From Isoetes taiwanensis (Eukaryota; Streptophyta; Lycopodiopsida; Isoetales; Isoetaceae), in contig JAJEKV010000086.1 in the NCBI GenBank assembly GCA_021234155.1, positions 932,001-996,000 on the forward strand: a DNA stretch of 64,000 bases, given 5' to 3'. Position numbers and translations under genes: made by a program. Below the pieces are notes generated by a model that saw only the letters and a program-made list of their open reading frames with translations, did no database searches and had not been told where the DNA came from. Numbering within the stretch: the first letter of the stretch is position 1; the number at the start of each line of letters is the position of its first letter. This document shows, one piece after another, positions 34,544-44,903 of the stretch.

Positions 34544-35380
34544 TTACACCCCTTTTACGCACATAACACATATTTTAGTTAGATAATTAAAATGATCCTT
34601 TAAGGCTGATCCCAAGCAAAGATCATCAAGAAAAACCCCGAATGCGGAGTTGAAGGCATGTCCTTGAAGATAGCATCCATTGTTCTTTGAAAAGTTCTTT
34701 GGGGCATTCATCAAACCAAAAGGCATTCTTTTCATGGCAAAAGTTCCCCATGGTGTAATGAAAGTCTGTCTTTGGCTGGTCTTCTAGCTTGACAGAGATC
34801 TGATTAAACCCGAGAATCCATCTAAGAAAGAGTAGATCTCCTTCCCCTGAATTTGCATGTAAAACTTCTTCCAAAAAGGCAAAGGATAGCAATCTTTAAA
34901 TGTGGCTTTATTCAGATCCCTATAGTCAATGCAGATTCTAATAGTTTTTTTTTTTTTTTCAACAGCACAATGCATGACAACCATTCCGGATTTGATATTT
35001 CGATTGATCACACCTGCATCTTTCATTCTAAGTAATTCTTCTCCGATTAAGTCAAGCAAGGATACATTGATTCTTCTCCGAGTTTTTGCATCATGGGGTT
35101 TGATACCCTCCTTAACCTTTATCTCAAACTCACAAATGTTCTTATCAACACCAACTAATTCATCATAGTCCCAAGCAAACACATCCTTCCATTCATTAAA
35201 AAAATTAGTTAATGTGCATTCATCTTCTTCTCTAAACATATCTCCAACATACAAGACTCTATTCTGACCATTTTTCTCTATTTGGATTTCTCTTACTTGT
35301 TTTTCAGTACTAGCATTGATTACCAGAATAGGATGAAGTTGTTTGAGTTCTTCTTCTTCAAGCTCTTCTTCTTTAATAGC
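34544..35380 (-). pseudogene. Element T reverse transcriptase
   Basis: After an acidic linker, the frame contains ELLRMKDAGVINRNIKSGMV, IRICIDYRDLNKATFKDCYP and YSFLDGFSG. After a frameshift near 34735 it continues MKRMPFGLMNAPKNF and AFGVFLDDLCL, with FLDD as the catalytic motif C. The first and last parts are well preserved, so inactivation is by few lesions. The N-terminal part of the same frame carries the end of the upstream RNase H (EEADALCKSVLLEHL). Confidence 0.82.
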
Positions 35381-35388
35381 ACCTTCTG

Positions 35389-36330
35389 CTAGATGTTCAA
35401 GCAAGACACTCTTGCATAAGGCATCTGCCTCCTCATTGAACTCACGGTTATATGATGCAGCTCCCAAGTTGAAAATCCTGATAATTCTTCTAAAGCTTGA
35501 TCTCTAAGTATGAGCATATCCTTGTTCTTAGTCTGATAATCTCCTAGGATCTGTCTACACACAAGTTGGGAGTCACCAAACACAATAATGTCAGTAATGC
35601 CAAGGTGCTTAGCCTCCTGCAATCCTGCAATCAATGCTTTATACTCAGCCATGTTAGAAGTGGAATTCAAATGGATTCTGCCTACTTTTGCCATTAATTT
35701 ACTGGCCTTATCTTTGAGAATAGCAGCAGATGATGCTATGCTTAGTTTCTTAGAAACACCACCATCAAACCATAAGTAAGCACTACTACTTTCCTTGAGT
35801 GTCTCGCACTTGTCTGATGGTCTCTTTGCTATATCAAGCTGAGCCATAATGACTTCATACTCACCAGGTTGGTTAGACATCAACAAATCTTCTTCAATAT
35901 AGTTAAAAGATTCAAATTCCCCAAGCTTGTTGTAAATAGTGACTGTCCTTTTGCCATCAGTAATGGTACACTCACCTCTTGACCATATAGGCCTAGCATC
36001 TACTGTGGACAGCCATCTCCTTCCTAAAAGAAGGTCATAAATATCTGATTTCTCATTCATACCTTCAAAAGCAACTACTACAAAATTAGCAGCCACTACA
36101 ATCCCTTCAATATCTATAGGTACCTTGCTTACAATCCCTATGGGGTTTATTTTCGAATTGGAGAAGGATTTAAGTACCATTGGGGCTTTTTTGTCAATCT
36201 CTAAGCCACATTGTCTCATCACATGATGTGGCATGACATTTAAAGGTGAACCACCATCTAGTAATACCTTGGACAAAGCTCTTTTACCAATGTTGGCAAA
36301 GACAAGTGAAGGCACACGGATCATGCTCAT
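35389..36330 (-). CDS. Element T protease followed by an RNase H domain
   Basis: An open frame of 313 codons. Residues 20-110 are a retropepsin: VLLDGGSPLNVMP with the catalytic Asp at residue 25, and DLLLGRRWL at 99-107. Residues 180-300 are a complete RNase H of the type with DEDD residues: LWFDGG (Asp 189), NMAEYKALIAGL (Glu 229), VFGDSQLV (Asp 253). The fourth Asp lies in EADAL just after a frameshift near 35460. Plant Tat elements are known to carry an added archaeal-type RNase H, normally after the RT-linked one. Here it precedes RT. The frame may start further upstream (36655), as a gag-pro linker. Confidence 0.82.
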   Translation of the reverse strand: MSMIRVPSLVFANIGKRALSKVLLDGGSPLNVMPHHVMRQCGLEIDKKAPMVLKSFSNSKINPIGIVSKVPIDIEGIVVAANFVVVAFEGMNEKSDIYDLLLGRRWLSTVDARPIWSRGECTITDGKRTVTIYNKLGEFESFNYIEEDLLMSNQPGEYEVIMAQLDIAKRPSDKCETLKESSSAYLWFDGGVSKKLSIASSAAILKDKASKLMAKVGRIHLNSTSNMAEYKALIAGLQEAKHLGITDIIVFGDSQLVCRQILGDYQTKNKDMLILRDQALEELSGFSTWELHHITVSSMRRQMPYARVSCLNI

Positions 36331-36757
36331 CTTGTATCAAGATTTGTTCTTCAATGTGGTTTGTAAAAGCAATCTGCTCCTCTTGTGTGAGGTTAACTTG
36401 TTCCTCCTGAGTCAAACTAAGCATCTTTTTTCTGTAAGTAGGAGCAATTCTCAACAATGTGAGTAGGTCTACACTGATTTTTGAACTTTTCATAAGAGTC
36501 TCAAATTCATCATTGTCTTTATCTTTTTCTGAAACTTTTGACAAAGCGGAGGGGTATCGGTTGTTTACCTTCTTCTGCGGGTTTGTTTTATTCCCTCTAC
36601 CTTCTAAAGCACTTGTTTTCGTTTCTTCTCGAATTGCCTCCTTGTCTTTCATCATAGCTCGTGTGCATGACCATAATTTCTTCCCCGCTCTTGATTCTGC
36701 ACAAACCTTATAGGATAAGAAGTTTTTAGGACAAATATTTAACTCGAAGCGGTGGTT

Positions 36758-37872
36758 TCAAGTAGATCTTTGCTTTTCTTGTCTAGCAAAATACTCTTTA
36801 ACACTACATCTATCTTCATAGTGTCCTGTGGCTTTGCAAAAATACGCATGGCGGGCACTCTTTACCATAATGGCCTCTCTTATTGCATTTAAGACAAAGC
36901 CTGTACCAACAAATCTCGGAGAAGAATGAGTGTCTCTCATGCAATGTGCACATGGAGGATAAGTTCTTCTTTCGGTCTTGAAGCCTTCAATTCCTCGGAG
37001 TTGTTTGGTCACTTCAAGTAGGGCCTCGGCAACCTTGTCAACATCTATTTTGGTATTAGCAGCGGCGTTATCCGATTCTTGATTGTCTTGAATTTCTTCT
37101 TGTCTTCTGAATAGCATAAACCGGTATGGCATCCGGACCCATATGCTCTTGTTCAAAATCACGGGAAGAAAAGGATCATTAGTGGCATAAACATCATCGG
37201 CAAGGAAGAAAGAAAGCATCAGCAATTTCAATAGCCTTGTTAAAAAGCCTTGTGAATGGTAGCAAATCCCTCCCCGCTTGTAAATCTTAAGCATTTTCCT
37301 GTGTACTCTCGATGCCCGGTCAAACCTCTTATAAAAGATGCAACAAGATGCAAGGTATGGTGAGGCACTTGATTAGTTTGACATTTGGTGAGATACACAT
37401 GAAATCTTTCTACATATTGATGAATAGTCTCACCATTTCTAATATGGAAAGTTTGTAATTCAAAAACAAGATCTTGAGGATCATAAACCTTTCCAAACCT
37501 TGCTAGGAATCTTTTGATAATCTCATCCCATGTGTTAGTTCCATCACTTATCACATATTCCAACCAAGCTCTTACTTCATCATTTTTGAAGCACTTCTTG
37601 AATTCAGTGAACTTGGTACCTTTCTTGTGGCCATATTCTTGATAATACTCATCAAAAACCTTGAGAAAATTGTTAGCACTCATAGTAGAATCAAATGTAG
37701 GAACAGGAATGGGAACATTAGGTTCAAAGTATTGAGCAGCGGGTGCAGTTGTGTTTAGATTCACAGATTTGTTGAGATGTACGTACATACCTTGGGGTGT
37801 AGCTTGTACCTCTGCATTATCTTGTACCTCAAAGATGTTCGGATGTCTCAAACATTTCGATCTAGGAGCCAT
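36758..37872 (-). pseudogene. Element T gag
   Basis: The ATG at 37872, 22 bp after the PBS, opens MAPRSKCLRHPNIFEV. The capsid part includes FLKVFDEYYQEYG, VRAWLEYVISDGTNTWDEII then FLARFGKVYDPQDL, and ETIHQYVERFHVYL, a standard Retrotrans_gag domain. A frameshift near 37270 leads into the nucleocapsid. There CLKCNKRGHYGKEC (about 36890-36850, shifted frame) is a perfect CX2CX4HX4C knuckle. A second (CKATGHYEDRC, with its first Cys recovered in the other frame) follows. It would form the particle core. Confidence 0.82.
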
Positions 37873-37893
37873 AGTTCCCAAGAACCAGGGTGG

Positions 37894-37911
37894 ATCTCGG
37901 TAGGACCTCCA
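37894..37911 (-). promoter_or_regulatory. Element T primer binding site (tRNA-Gln)
   Basis: The minus strand reads TGGAGGTCCTACCGAGAT, which is complementary to the 3' end of plant cytosolic tRNA-Gln (…ATCTCGGTAGGACCTCCA, as known from that tRNA). It lies 3 bp from the LTR end. Confidence 0.8.
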
Positions 37912-37914
37912 AGA

Positions 37915-40388
37915 TGTTGAGGGTATTCCTGGCAATCCCTCAACTGGAATGGTATAGGACCTCCAGGTTGCTTTAGGCAACCACTCTTTGCTCAAAATTT
38001 GCAGAAACAACCTTCAAGGAATCTGTTAGAACCAGTTTCCCAAATTGGAAAAAAATACACAGTACTAACCTTTTGATTCTGAGCAATATAAATTGAATTT
38101 TCTCCTGAAATCAATGCAATAGTATACTAGACAATTGATGTGATATATGTGCAAAATATATTCTGAAGTCAGATATCATTTGGCACTTTAAAATCACACA
38201 ACTGACTAGGTCAAAATTTGGTCAATGCTCTCGGCAGAGAGCTCCTTTTTGCAGAATTCTTTAAGAATAACTTTTTTGAATGAAACCACCTGGGGAAGTG
38301 TTAAAGGGTCTAAAGGGTCACGTGCAAACACTCATACAGTCTAAAGATGAAGATATTTTGGAACTGTGGTATTTTATGAACTGACAGACTATGTCTTTTG
38401 CCACAGAGAATGCTTTTTTCAAATTTTGTCGATATTTAGGTAGGAAAACTATGTAAAAGGAACAATAGAGATATTCTAAATCAACCCTTGCTATTAAAAC
38501 CACTAAAGCTTCAGGAGTTCAACTACAGAGTATGCAAATGGTGCAGTTCAGGTGATGAGATATGGAATGGCATTATGGTGAACAGAGTTTTTTCTTTATT
38601 AACCATAGAACAGTGTTGATTGATATGCATACTAGTTGAAAGAAACGAAATAATCTATTTTTTGAATTTTCTTTAGTCTTTATGCAATATAAAAGCTATT
38701 TTGAGCTATTTTTTGAATTTCAAAAATTTCAAAGGGAAAGATATTACCAAATTGGATTTTCATTCACTTGATATAACAAATTGGAGGAATCACATCATTT
38801 TCGATGCCCACAGTTAATGAGCAAAGCATATTTCAAAAAACGGACAGATTTATGGTCGCCTTTTCTTGATCAACAATCACTTTGAACAGCTGACAAGGAG
38901 GGTCGATCCCGGGCAGTGAGAGATCACTTTTGCATGTACTTCACACCAAGCAATCTTCGGTTTAGCATAAAAGCCCCTAACTTTCGAGATAGAGATTTGC
39001 CCTCTTTAAAAAGGCCCTGTTCTGTTGAAATTCTTGAATCTACGGCCAGATCCTTTGTCTTTTAGCTTTGATTTGGTTTTCTTGATGTTGCAGAGGTGGG
39101 TTCGGAAGGTAATGATGAGAATTTGTGGTCGGATACAGCCAAAAAATTCCGTTTCTTGGTTGGCAAAATTAAGGGTTCTTGGCTTCCTTCGCCAGATATA
39201 TCCCAGGCCAAGAGCAAAAAGTTAAACAAGGATATAAATAGACTCTCGGCCGTTTCAACTAATTGCGTGGTCTCCTCCCACGCCAGCGTCGGCTCGTGAT
39301 TCGACCTGGCACGCCAGGGGGGACGCCACTTGGCGGAAAATGAGAGGGTAGATAGATGGGGGGGTAGATGTAGGTAGGTTTTGCCATTTTTCCAAAGAAG
39401 GCACGTTTCCCAAGAAGTAGCTTAAGGAGGTCCAAATAAACTCAATTTGAAAATTTTTTGTGCCAGGTGGCATATTTTCACAAGGGCTACCAGGTGGTTT
39501 TGTCAAAAGATGATTTGGAGCACTTTGATTTTTTGTCAAAAGAGTGAAGGGGGTGACTAGGCATAAATTTTGGTGAGGTGGCAAATGTACTGCTGATGTG
39601 GTACCATTGGATGACAAAAGAACTTTCCCCTAGTCAAAATGTTTTAATGAGGTGGATATGGAATGAAAATGATGTGGGTTGACACGTGTGAATAGTGATG
39701 TGGACTTGTGAGTGATGATGTGGGCATAAAAAGAATACTTTTGCCAACTAGACATAGGTGACAACCTTTCCTCAACCTAGTGATCATTTTAACCCTAGGT
39801 TTTTTGAAGTGAGAGAAAGTAAGGTAAAGCCTCAACTTTTTTGTTTCTTTTGGTAAACTTGTGAATGTATGGATGGATCATGAGTGTGTGGGTCATTTTG
39901 ACTAGGGAAAAGTGATTTGAACAATCCCAAGGTATGGTATGATGAAATATAGGTATATGGGAAATGATAGTATGAAGTGTAGAGATGACAAGAGATAGGA
40001 AGGTGGGATATGAGTCAAATGGCTATAAAAATGGGAAATTGGCTGGGCAAAACTCTTGCAACATCAAGAATCCAAACTTCAAATGCTCAAATCATGAAAT
40101 AGACTTCATACCATGCTCATGCCTCGCAATTCTTCAACAAGTGACTTCAAATCTTGTAGGAGTGATCTCTAGTACTTTGGATGATAATCAAAAACCTTGT
40201 CCATCCTCCAATTTTGAGATAACCAAGTGAATGTCCTTCTTTGGTTCTTCTAAACATTTGTTCCTTTTGCTGTTTGACTGAGTCTTCAAGTGCTTCTGAA
40301 AGCCAATGGTCTTCATATTTCCTCATGCAATCAATGAGCCAAATGTCAGATATGTCTAGGCTCTTCTATGCTGCCATGAGTGGCAGCA
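37915..40388 (-). repeat. Element T 5' LTR
   Basis: 2474 bp matching 29084-31557; it starts TGTTGAGGG next to the PBS and ends GGCAGCA. The flank beyond 40388 is gag coding sequence of element E. Confidence 0.88.
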
Positions 40389-40600
40389 GCTGTGGTGGGG
40401 GACTTGGCGGTAACGGAGGTAACTCCGGTCCATCCTCCTGGGCATGCTGCGGTGGGTTGGTATTCAGCACATAAGTCTGCAACTCAACTAGTTGCCTTTT
40501 CATCAGCAGGAGTTCCTGCTCAGGAGTTAACCGGCTGGCATTCGAGGGTGTCTGCCAGGCGGCGTTGCGTGCACCGTCTATATTGAGCAGAAGAAGATTA
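40389..40600 (-). pseudogene. Element E gag, 5' part
   Basis: An open minus-strand frame reads SRLTPEQELLLMKRQLVELQ, TYVLNTNPPQHAQEDG and PELPPLPPSPPPQ up to the insertion point of element T. Element A gag has a comparable proline-rich start. The start codon is not resolved. The gene continues at 29083. Confidence 0.55.
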
Positions 40601-40804
40601 TAAGCAGAGTTACATCAAGTCTCACAAGAAGAGAACAACATGAAGTCCCATAACAAGATCATTTGTGTAGTATCAAAGAAAGAGTGAATACGAAAAGACA
40701 AGAGAAAAGCTGTCGATTAAAAGTCAAAACACTATTACATTGGAAAAAGTTCACTCTGAAAGTAGTTATCACTCAAAGTTATATAGTACAGATGTGGATT
40801 TCTT

Positions 40805-41089
40805 TTATACATGGGCCACTTCTCTAATCGGATGAAACATAGCAACACAAAACCGAAGAGGTCCCTGGCCTAGGGGTTCGCGAAAAGGGTACATAATGGA
40901 ATAGCGAACACTTTCACGCACTACGATGAGCTTGTAACGTGCCCCAGCTTGGACGATCACAGCCGATAATCCCATGTGGGGCTGATAATGAGAAGGTTGA
41001 AAAGCCTCCTTAATGCATAGAATAATTAATTGCGGTGGTCGTTGGAATCCTTGAAAGCTTCGTGCACGGACATACTCCAATAGTCCCAT
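40805..41089 (-). CDS. Element E small ORF between ORF2 and gag, unknown
   Basis: An open frame of 94 residues (MGLLEYVRARSFQGFQR, then VIVQAGARYKLIVVRES and MFHPIREVAHV). I recognise no family. Element A has no room for it, with only about 130 bp between ORF2 and gag. Upstream minus-strand sequence (41300-41090) continues an open acidic stretch (MDEPEEPQEPYDPDKGMEVV) that could belong to the same gene after a frameshift. Confidence 0.35.
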   Translation of the reverse strand: MGLLEYVRARSFQGFQRPPQLIILCIKEAFQPSHYQPHMGLSAVIVQAGARYKLIVVRESVRYSIMYPFREPLGQGPLRFCVAMFHPIREVAHV

Positions 41090-41691
41090 GTGCGTGAAGG
41101 GTCCGCTTTAGGCCAGTCGGAAGGCGTTCAGTTTCGGAGGATATTAACTACCTCCATACCCTTGTCGGGATCATAAGGCTCTTGCGGCTCTTCGGGTTCA
41201 TCCATCTCTTGACACCCTCTCGTTCGGGGTATTCTCCATACCTCCGCCATAATCTTGTTCGGGGAGGCCCCCAGGGTCGCCCATTCTTATCAGATCGGTG
41301 ATCCCTGCCCTCGTACTCCTCAAGTGTTTCTTCCGCAAGGCAGCGGGAATAAATATATATACATTGAACAATTTCCTTCTACTCCAACTTTAAGGAAGAT
41401 AGTTAATCATTAAAAGGAGAAGACAATTCAATGGTTTTCAACAGTGCAAGGAACATAAGAAGATATCCTGAATATATATAAAATTGAAACAGTACATAGA
41501 TTTTAGTGTTGGCCCACTAGAGGTAATGCCAATCAAAATTAACAAAATTTCATACGATGACCCAATGAAACCTAAAACTAAGAGGTCGATCCTTCAACAT
41601 CTTGTGCTTGAGTATCAAACTGGGGCTCACGGGTCGATCTTTGTAGGAGTAGCACGCTAGGATTAACTGATGAGGCAGGTGATGAAGCTAT

Positions 41692-42991
41692 CTACGAGGA
41701 ACATTTGTAGCCAATGGCGCCAAGAACCAGCAGACTCATGTTCATCCAAGAACCAATCTCATGGTCAAACATTGCAATGGCAAGATCACGGTTCACCAGG
41801 ATGACCTGCTCAAGGTTAGGAGCTAACTTCTTATGGCCGGTGGTGGGTCGAAAGTGCCCTGAGTGCCCATACTGGCCGCCGCCTTCAGGTGCAATTGCCT
41901 TAGCAAAGAAGAGAACCACGCCATGCTTGTAAAAGCCGACAAGAAAAACCGGGTAATATGGCATTTCAGCCCCGAACCATTGGATGGGTTGAAGAGGCCA
42001 ACTCGGACTCAAATTCTCGAGGCGGTTCCTCCTCCATGGCAAAGTCTTTCTCCTCCCGAGCATACTGGTTCTCATCACATAAATCCTCCATGGTTGGGTC
42101 GTTTTCATCTTGGACGACGGCGCGCCGTTGATATTGGGCACATGTGCCCTCAGAAGCTGAAAAACCGATTCAGGAATTGAAGATGGGGTACCTCGAATCA
42201 TTAATCGGCGTAAAGATAAGAGTGTTTGATAGGCTCAACATCAAGAGGTCGATAGTTGAGCATTTGGTGTATCTCCGGCTCATAGGCGGGCGAGAATAAT
42301 CAATGAAGTCATGCGACTCGACAATACTCGGCCAGCTCATAGAGAAGATGAACGGTCTTCGCTTACCCTTATTGGCTTATATGTCGATATCGCCCATTGA
42401 ATGTCGCCAAGAAACAAATAGTCTTGATTCCCAACCTTGATGGTAGGAAGCGAGCTTAAGCCGACACAAGAGCGTGGCCCTTACTACGGGGTAGAGGTTT
42501 CTCTTTGGCCAATGCCCTCCATCTTACTTAAGTCGGCATAGCTTATCCGCTCATCCTCCTCGGGATCCGGAGGAAGTGGGGACTTAGCTTGCTCCAGGGC
42601 GTGTCGGTACCATCAATATACCTATCCATGATAAGAGCAAGGGCAAACTTGGCCTCAAAAGTATAGCCCATTAGAGCCACAATCAATGATGGGGGCGTGC
42701 TTAGCACGTCTAAGAATGCCCTTAAGAATGTCATAGCTATGGCGATCATCCCCAAACATGTTCTCTAAGAGGTCCCTATGAAGATAGGGTTGAGGCGGCT
42801 CCCAAAAAACTACGCTCGAAGGGATTTCCTCATCATAGAACTCTAGGAAGGTCGCGATAGTCGTGGTGTGCACGCATGTTGTCGATGAGATCAAAGCATA
42901 ATCGCATCATGAGATCCAAGAGAGGGTAGGGAACACGAGGGTCCCATTGCTCGCCTCCCATATACCAAGCTAAGCGGCCAGCGTACTCCAT
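41692..42991 (-). pseudogene. Element E ORF2, unknown family-specific protein
   Basis: The ATG at 42991 opens MEYAGRLAWYMGGEQWDPRV. Across frameshifts come EEIPSSVVFWEPPQPYLHRD, GYTFEAKFALALIMDRYIDG and, in a long open end (42201-41692), AEMPYYPVFLVGFYKHGVVL. FRPTTGHKKLAPNLEQ and LVNRDLAIAMFDHEIGSWM then follow. It corresponds to ORF2 of A, B and D by position and by several blocks. The length is about 430 codons. No known domain or motif is visible. The conserved place between the H3 ORF and gag suggests the two 5' genes work together. Confidence 0.6.
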
Positions 42992-43249
42992 TACTGCAGA
43001 CGGGCGGTGGGAGGAGGAAGAAAACAAGAGGAGTAAGAAATAATGAAACCCTAAAATGCATGTCAATTTTAAAGTTTCTAGGCACGGCGTTCGAGGCACC
43101 AGCTCATCCTTATCTTTATTTTTTTTTTGTTTTATTTATTTTTTTTTCGTAAAAGAAAGAAAATCACAGTTAAATAAAAAGTCCAAACAGTAGTTGTATT
43201 AATATATATATACCGATTTACATAGATACAAAATTGTTATGGTACATAA

Positions 43250-44536
43250 TCATGGCCGTTCCCCACGGATCCGGCGTGCCAACTGTAGGTCTTTTGTCAT
43301 GATCGTTACTCGCTTGGCATGAATTGCACATAGATTAGCATCGCCAAAGAGAGCCACTAAATAGGCCTCAGCTGCCTCCTGGAGTGCTAGAATGGCATGA
43401 GTTTGAAACCGGAGATCTGTTTTGAATTCCTGGGCGATCTCTCGGACCAGACGCTGGAAAGGAAGTTTCCGTAACAAAAACTCAGTGGATTTCTGATACT
43501 TCCTTATTTCCCTAAGTGCCACTGTGCCAGGCTTATAACGATGCCTCCTCTTAGGCTGGGGTAAAGCTCCGGGAATAGTTTTCCCATTTGTCTTTGGATG
43601 CACGGCCTTTTGGATGATCTCATCTCGTCGGTTATCCCCTATGACCTTAGCAATACTACCCGAGCCTTAAGCTGGTCCTTGTATTGTGCACGGATCTTTG
43701 GGGGTCTTCTTACCTTTTTTTTGAGGGGACCGCGAACCGAAGGTGGCTGTTCTTGCCGGCGCCTTTCTTCCTCTTCTTTTCTCGGTAGCTCCTTCGGCCT
43801 CTGTTGTTTCTCTTGCCCTCTGCTTTCCGCTTCATCACGCATTCTCTTGAGTGTTGCTCCCGTTCTACCTGCTGCTGATTGCTAGTATCCTCACGAAGCT
43901 TAGCAGCCTCCTCCGTCAACTGTGTTGCCTTCTGTGCTTGCGCCCGGAGTGTGGCTTGCTCCTCTGCTTGCTTCTCTTTGGCTATCCTAATCTCCGTTCT
44001 TCTTGTAAGCTCTATGAAGTAACGTGGGGGATTAGCTTGCATATCTCGCTCAATAGCCCGCTGAAAGTGATCTGTGAAATACGAGGGTGTTCCCGCTTCC
44101 CAGAGGATACGGTTGGTCTCCTCTTCATATGAAAACGATGGGAGAGTGTAGGCTCCCCCATCAAAGAGGCACATGCCGTTTCCCAGTGAAGCGTATCCTC
44201 GGGGCCGGATTATCCGATGCTAGCTTTTTGTAGGTCCACCTCTTGGGCCATTTGCAAACTGTTTTTGGGCTGCGTTTGTAGGGCCTCCTCCTCAGCTTGT
44301 TCATCCCCTCCTGGCGGGAAGAACCGGGCATACTTCTGGACGCCATCTTCCTGTTCAATTATCATGCAGGTCTCCCGAATGGCGTTGAGCTTAAATACAA
44401 AACGCTCATTATAGCAAAAGAGCGGGTATGGTATTCTGACCCCTTCGTAGAAGCGCTTCACGAAATATTCCGATTATTTCTTTCGTTTTGCTTCGCTACC
44501 GGGCGCTGGGTTTTGTTGTGGCATCGGCTCGACCAT
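43250..44536 (-). pseudogene. Element E ORF1: unknown N-domain, coiled coil and canonical-like histone H3 fold
   Basis: The last 118 codons (43603-43250) are an almost intact histone H3 core: [19 protein letters not shown], then [30 protein letters not shown] and [15 protein letters not shown] follow, ending [10 protein letters not shown] count about 11 changes from plant H3 over the fold. Upstream are VKRFYEGVRIPYPLFCYNER (from about 44475) and a Glu/Gln-rich segment. A long probable coiled coil follows (RTEIRIAKEKQAEEQATLRA, about 44010-43880), then a very basic stretch. The N-terminus has no H3-like tail, unlike B and C. The start may be 44536 or 44603. Frameshifts separate the three parts. 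Confidence 0.82.
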
Positions 44537-44827
44537 TAAGAACTCTATAGGGGTTTGAGAATGGCGGGTTTTTGCGCTTATACACTTGCTTGGGTGTCTC
44601 CATCCTTGAAAGGTAGGCGCTTAGGCGGTATTTGTGCTGGCTTTGGGGAGGAAGGTGAAGGGCGAGGTTTGGCTATGGCGGAGGCCTCCTTCTAGTTCCG
44701 GCGGCTATGGCGGCTAGGCGGAGCTCAAAAGGGCGCTAGGTATTCCAGAAAAGTGAAAGAAAAAGTCACTTTTAAAATTTTAACCCTAAAAAAACTTTTT
44801 ATGAAAAAGTGGCGGAGCGCGCTTTTC

Positions 44828-44902
44828 GAGGTGGCGGGCACCCCCTACCTCGACGTCGCCAAGCCAGGGCACCGGCGTCCAAGGGTACCCCTCGCCACTT
44901 AG
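44828..44902. repeat. Element E palindrome, ORF1-proximal copy
   Basis: Left arm GAGGTGGCGGGCACCCCC pairs with GGGTACCCCTCGCCACTTA. It is the counterpart of the leader palindromes of element A, but with a different sequence. Confidence 0.7.
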
Positions 44903-44903
44903 G

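Larger units (their letters stand above)
29084..40388 (-). mobile_element. Element T: Tat-like Ty3/gypsy retrotransposon nested in element E gag
   Basis: An 11.3-kb element on the minus strand, with LTRs at 37915-40388 (5') and 29084-31557 (3', matching part). It has a tRNA-Gln PBS, then gag with two zinc knuckles, protease, an RNase H, RT, a degraded second RNase H and integrase. The order protease-RNase H-RT is unusual. The flanks are TTTGT (29079-29083) and GCTGT (40389-40393), equal at 3 of 5 positions only, so the target duplication is not proven. A possible alternative is that the left LTR extends to about 32384, beside an A-rich tract, and the right LTR is truncated. Confidence 0.85.

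Noticed and set aside
43250-43603. Ordinary host histone H3 gene
   Set aside because: It lies between two LTRs with a target duplication, is fused to a long upstream frame, lacks the H3 tail, and has sister copies in the same position of other elements.
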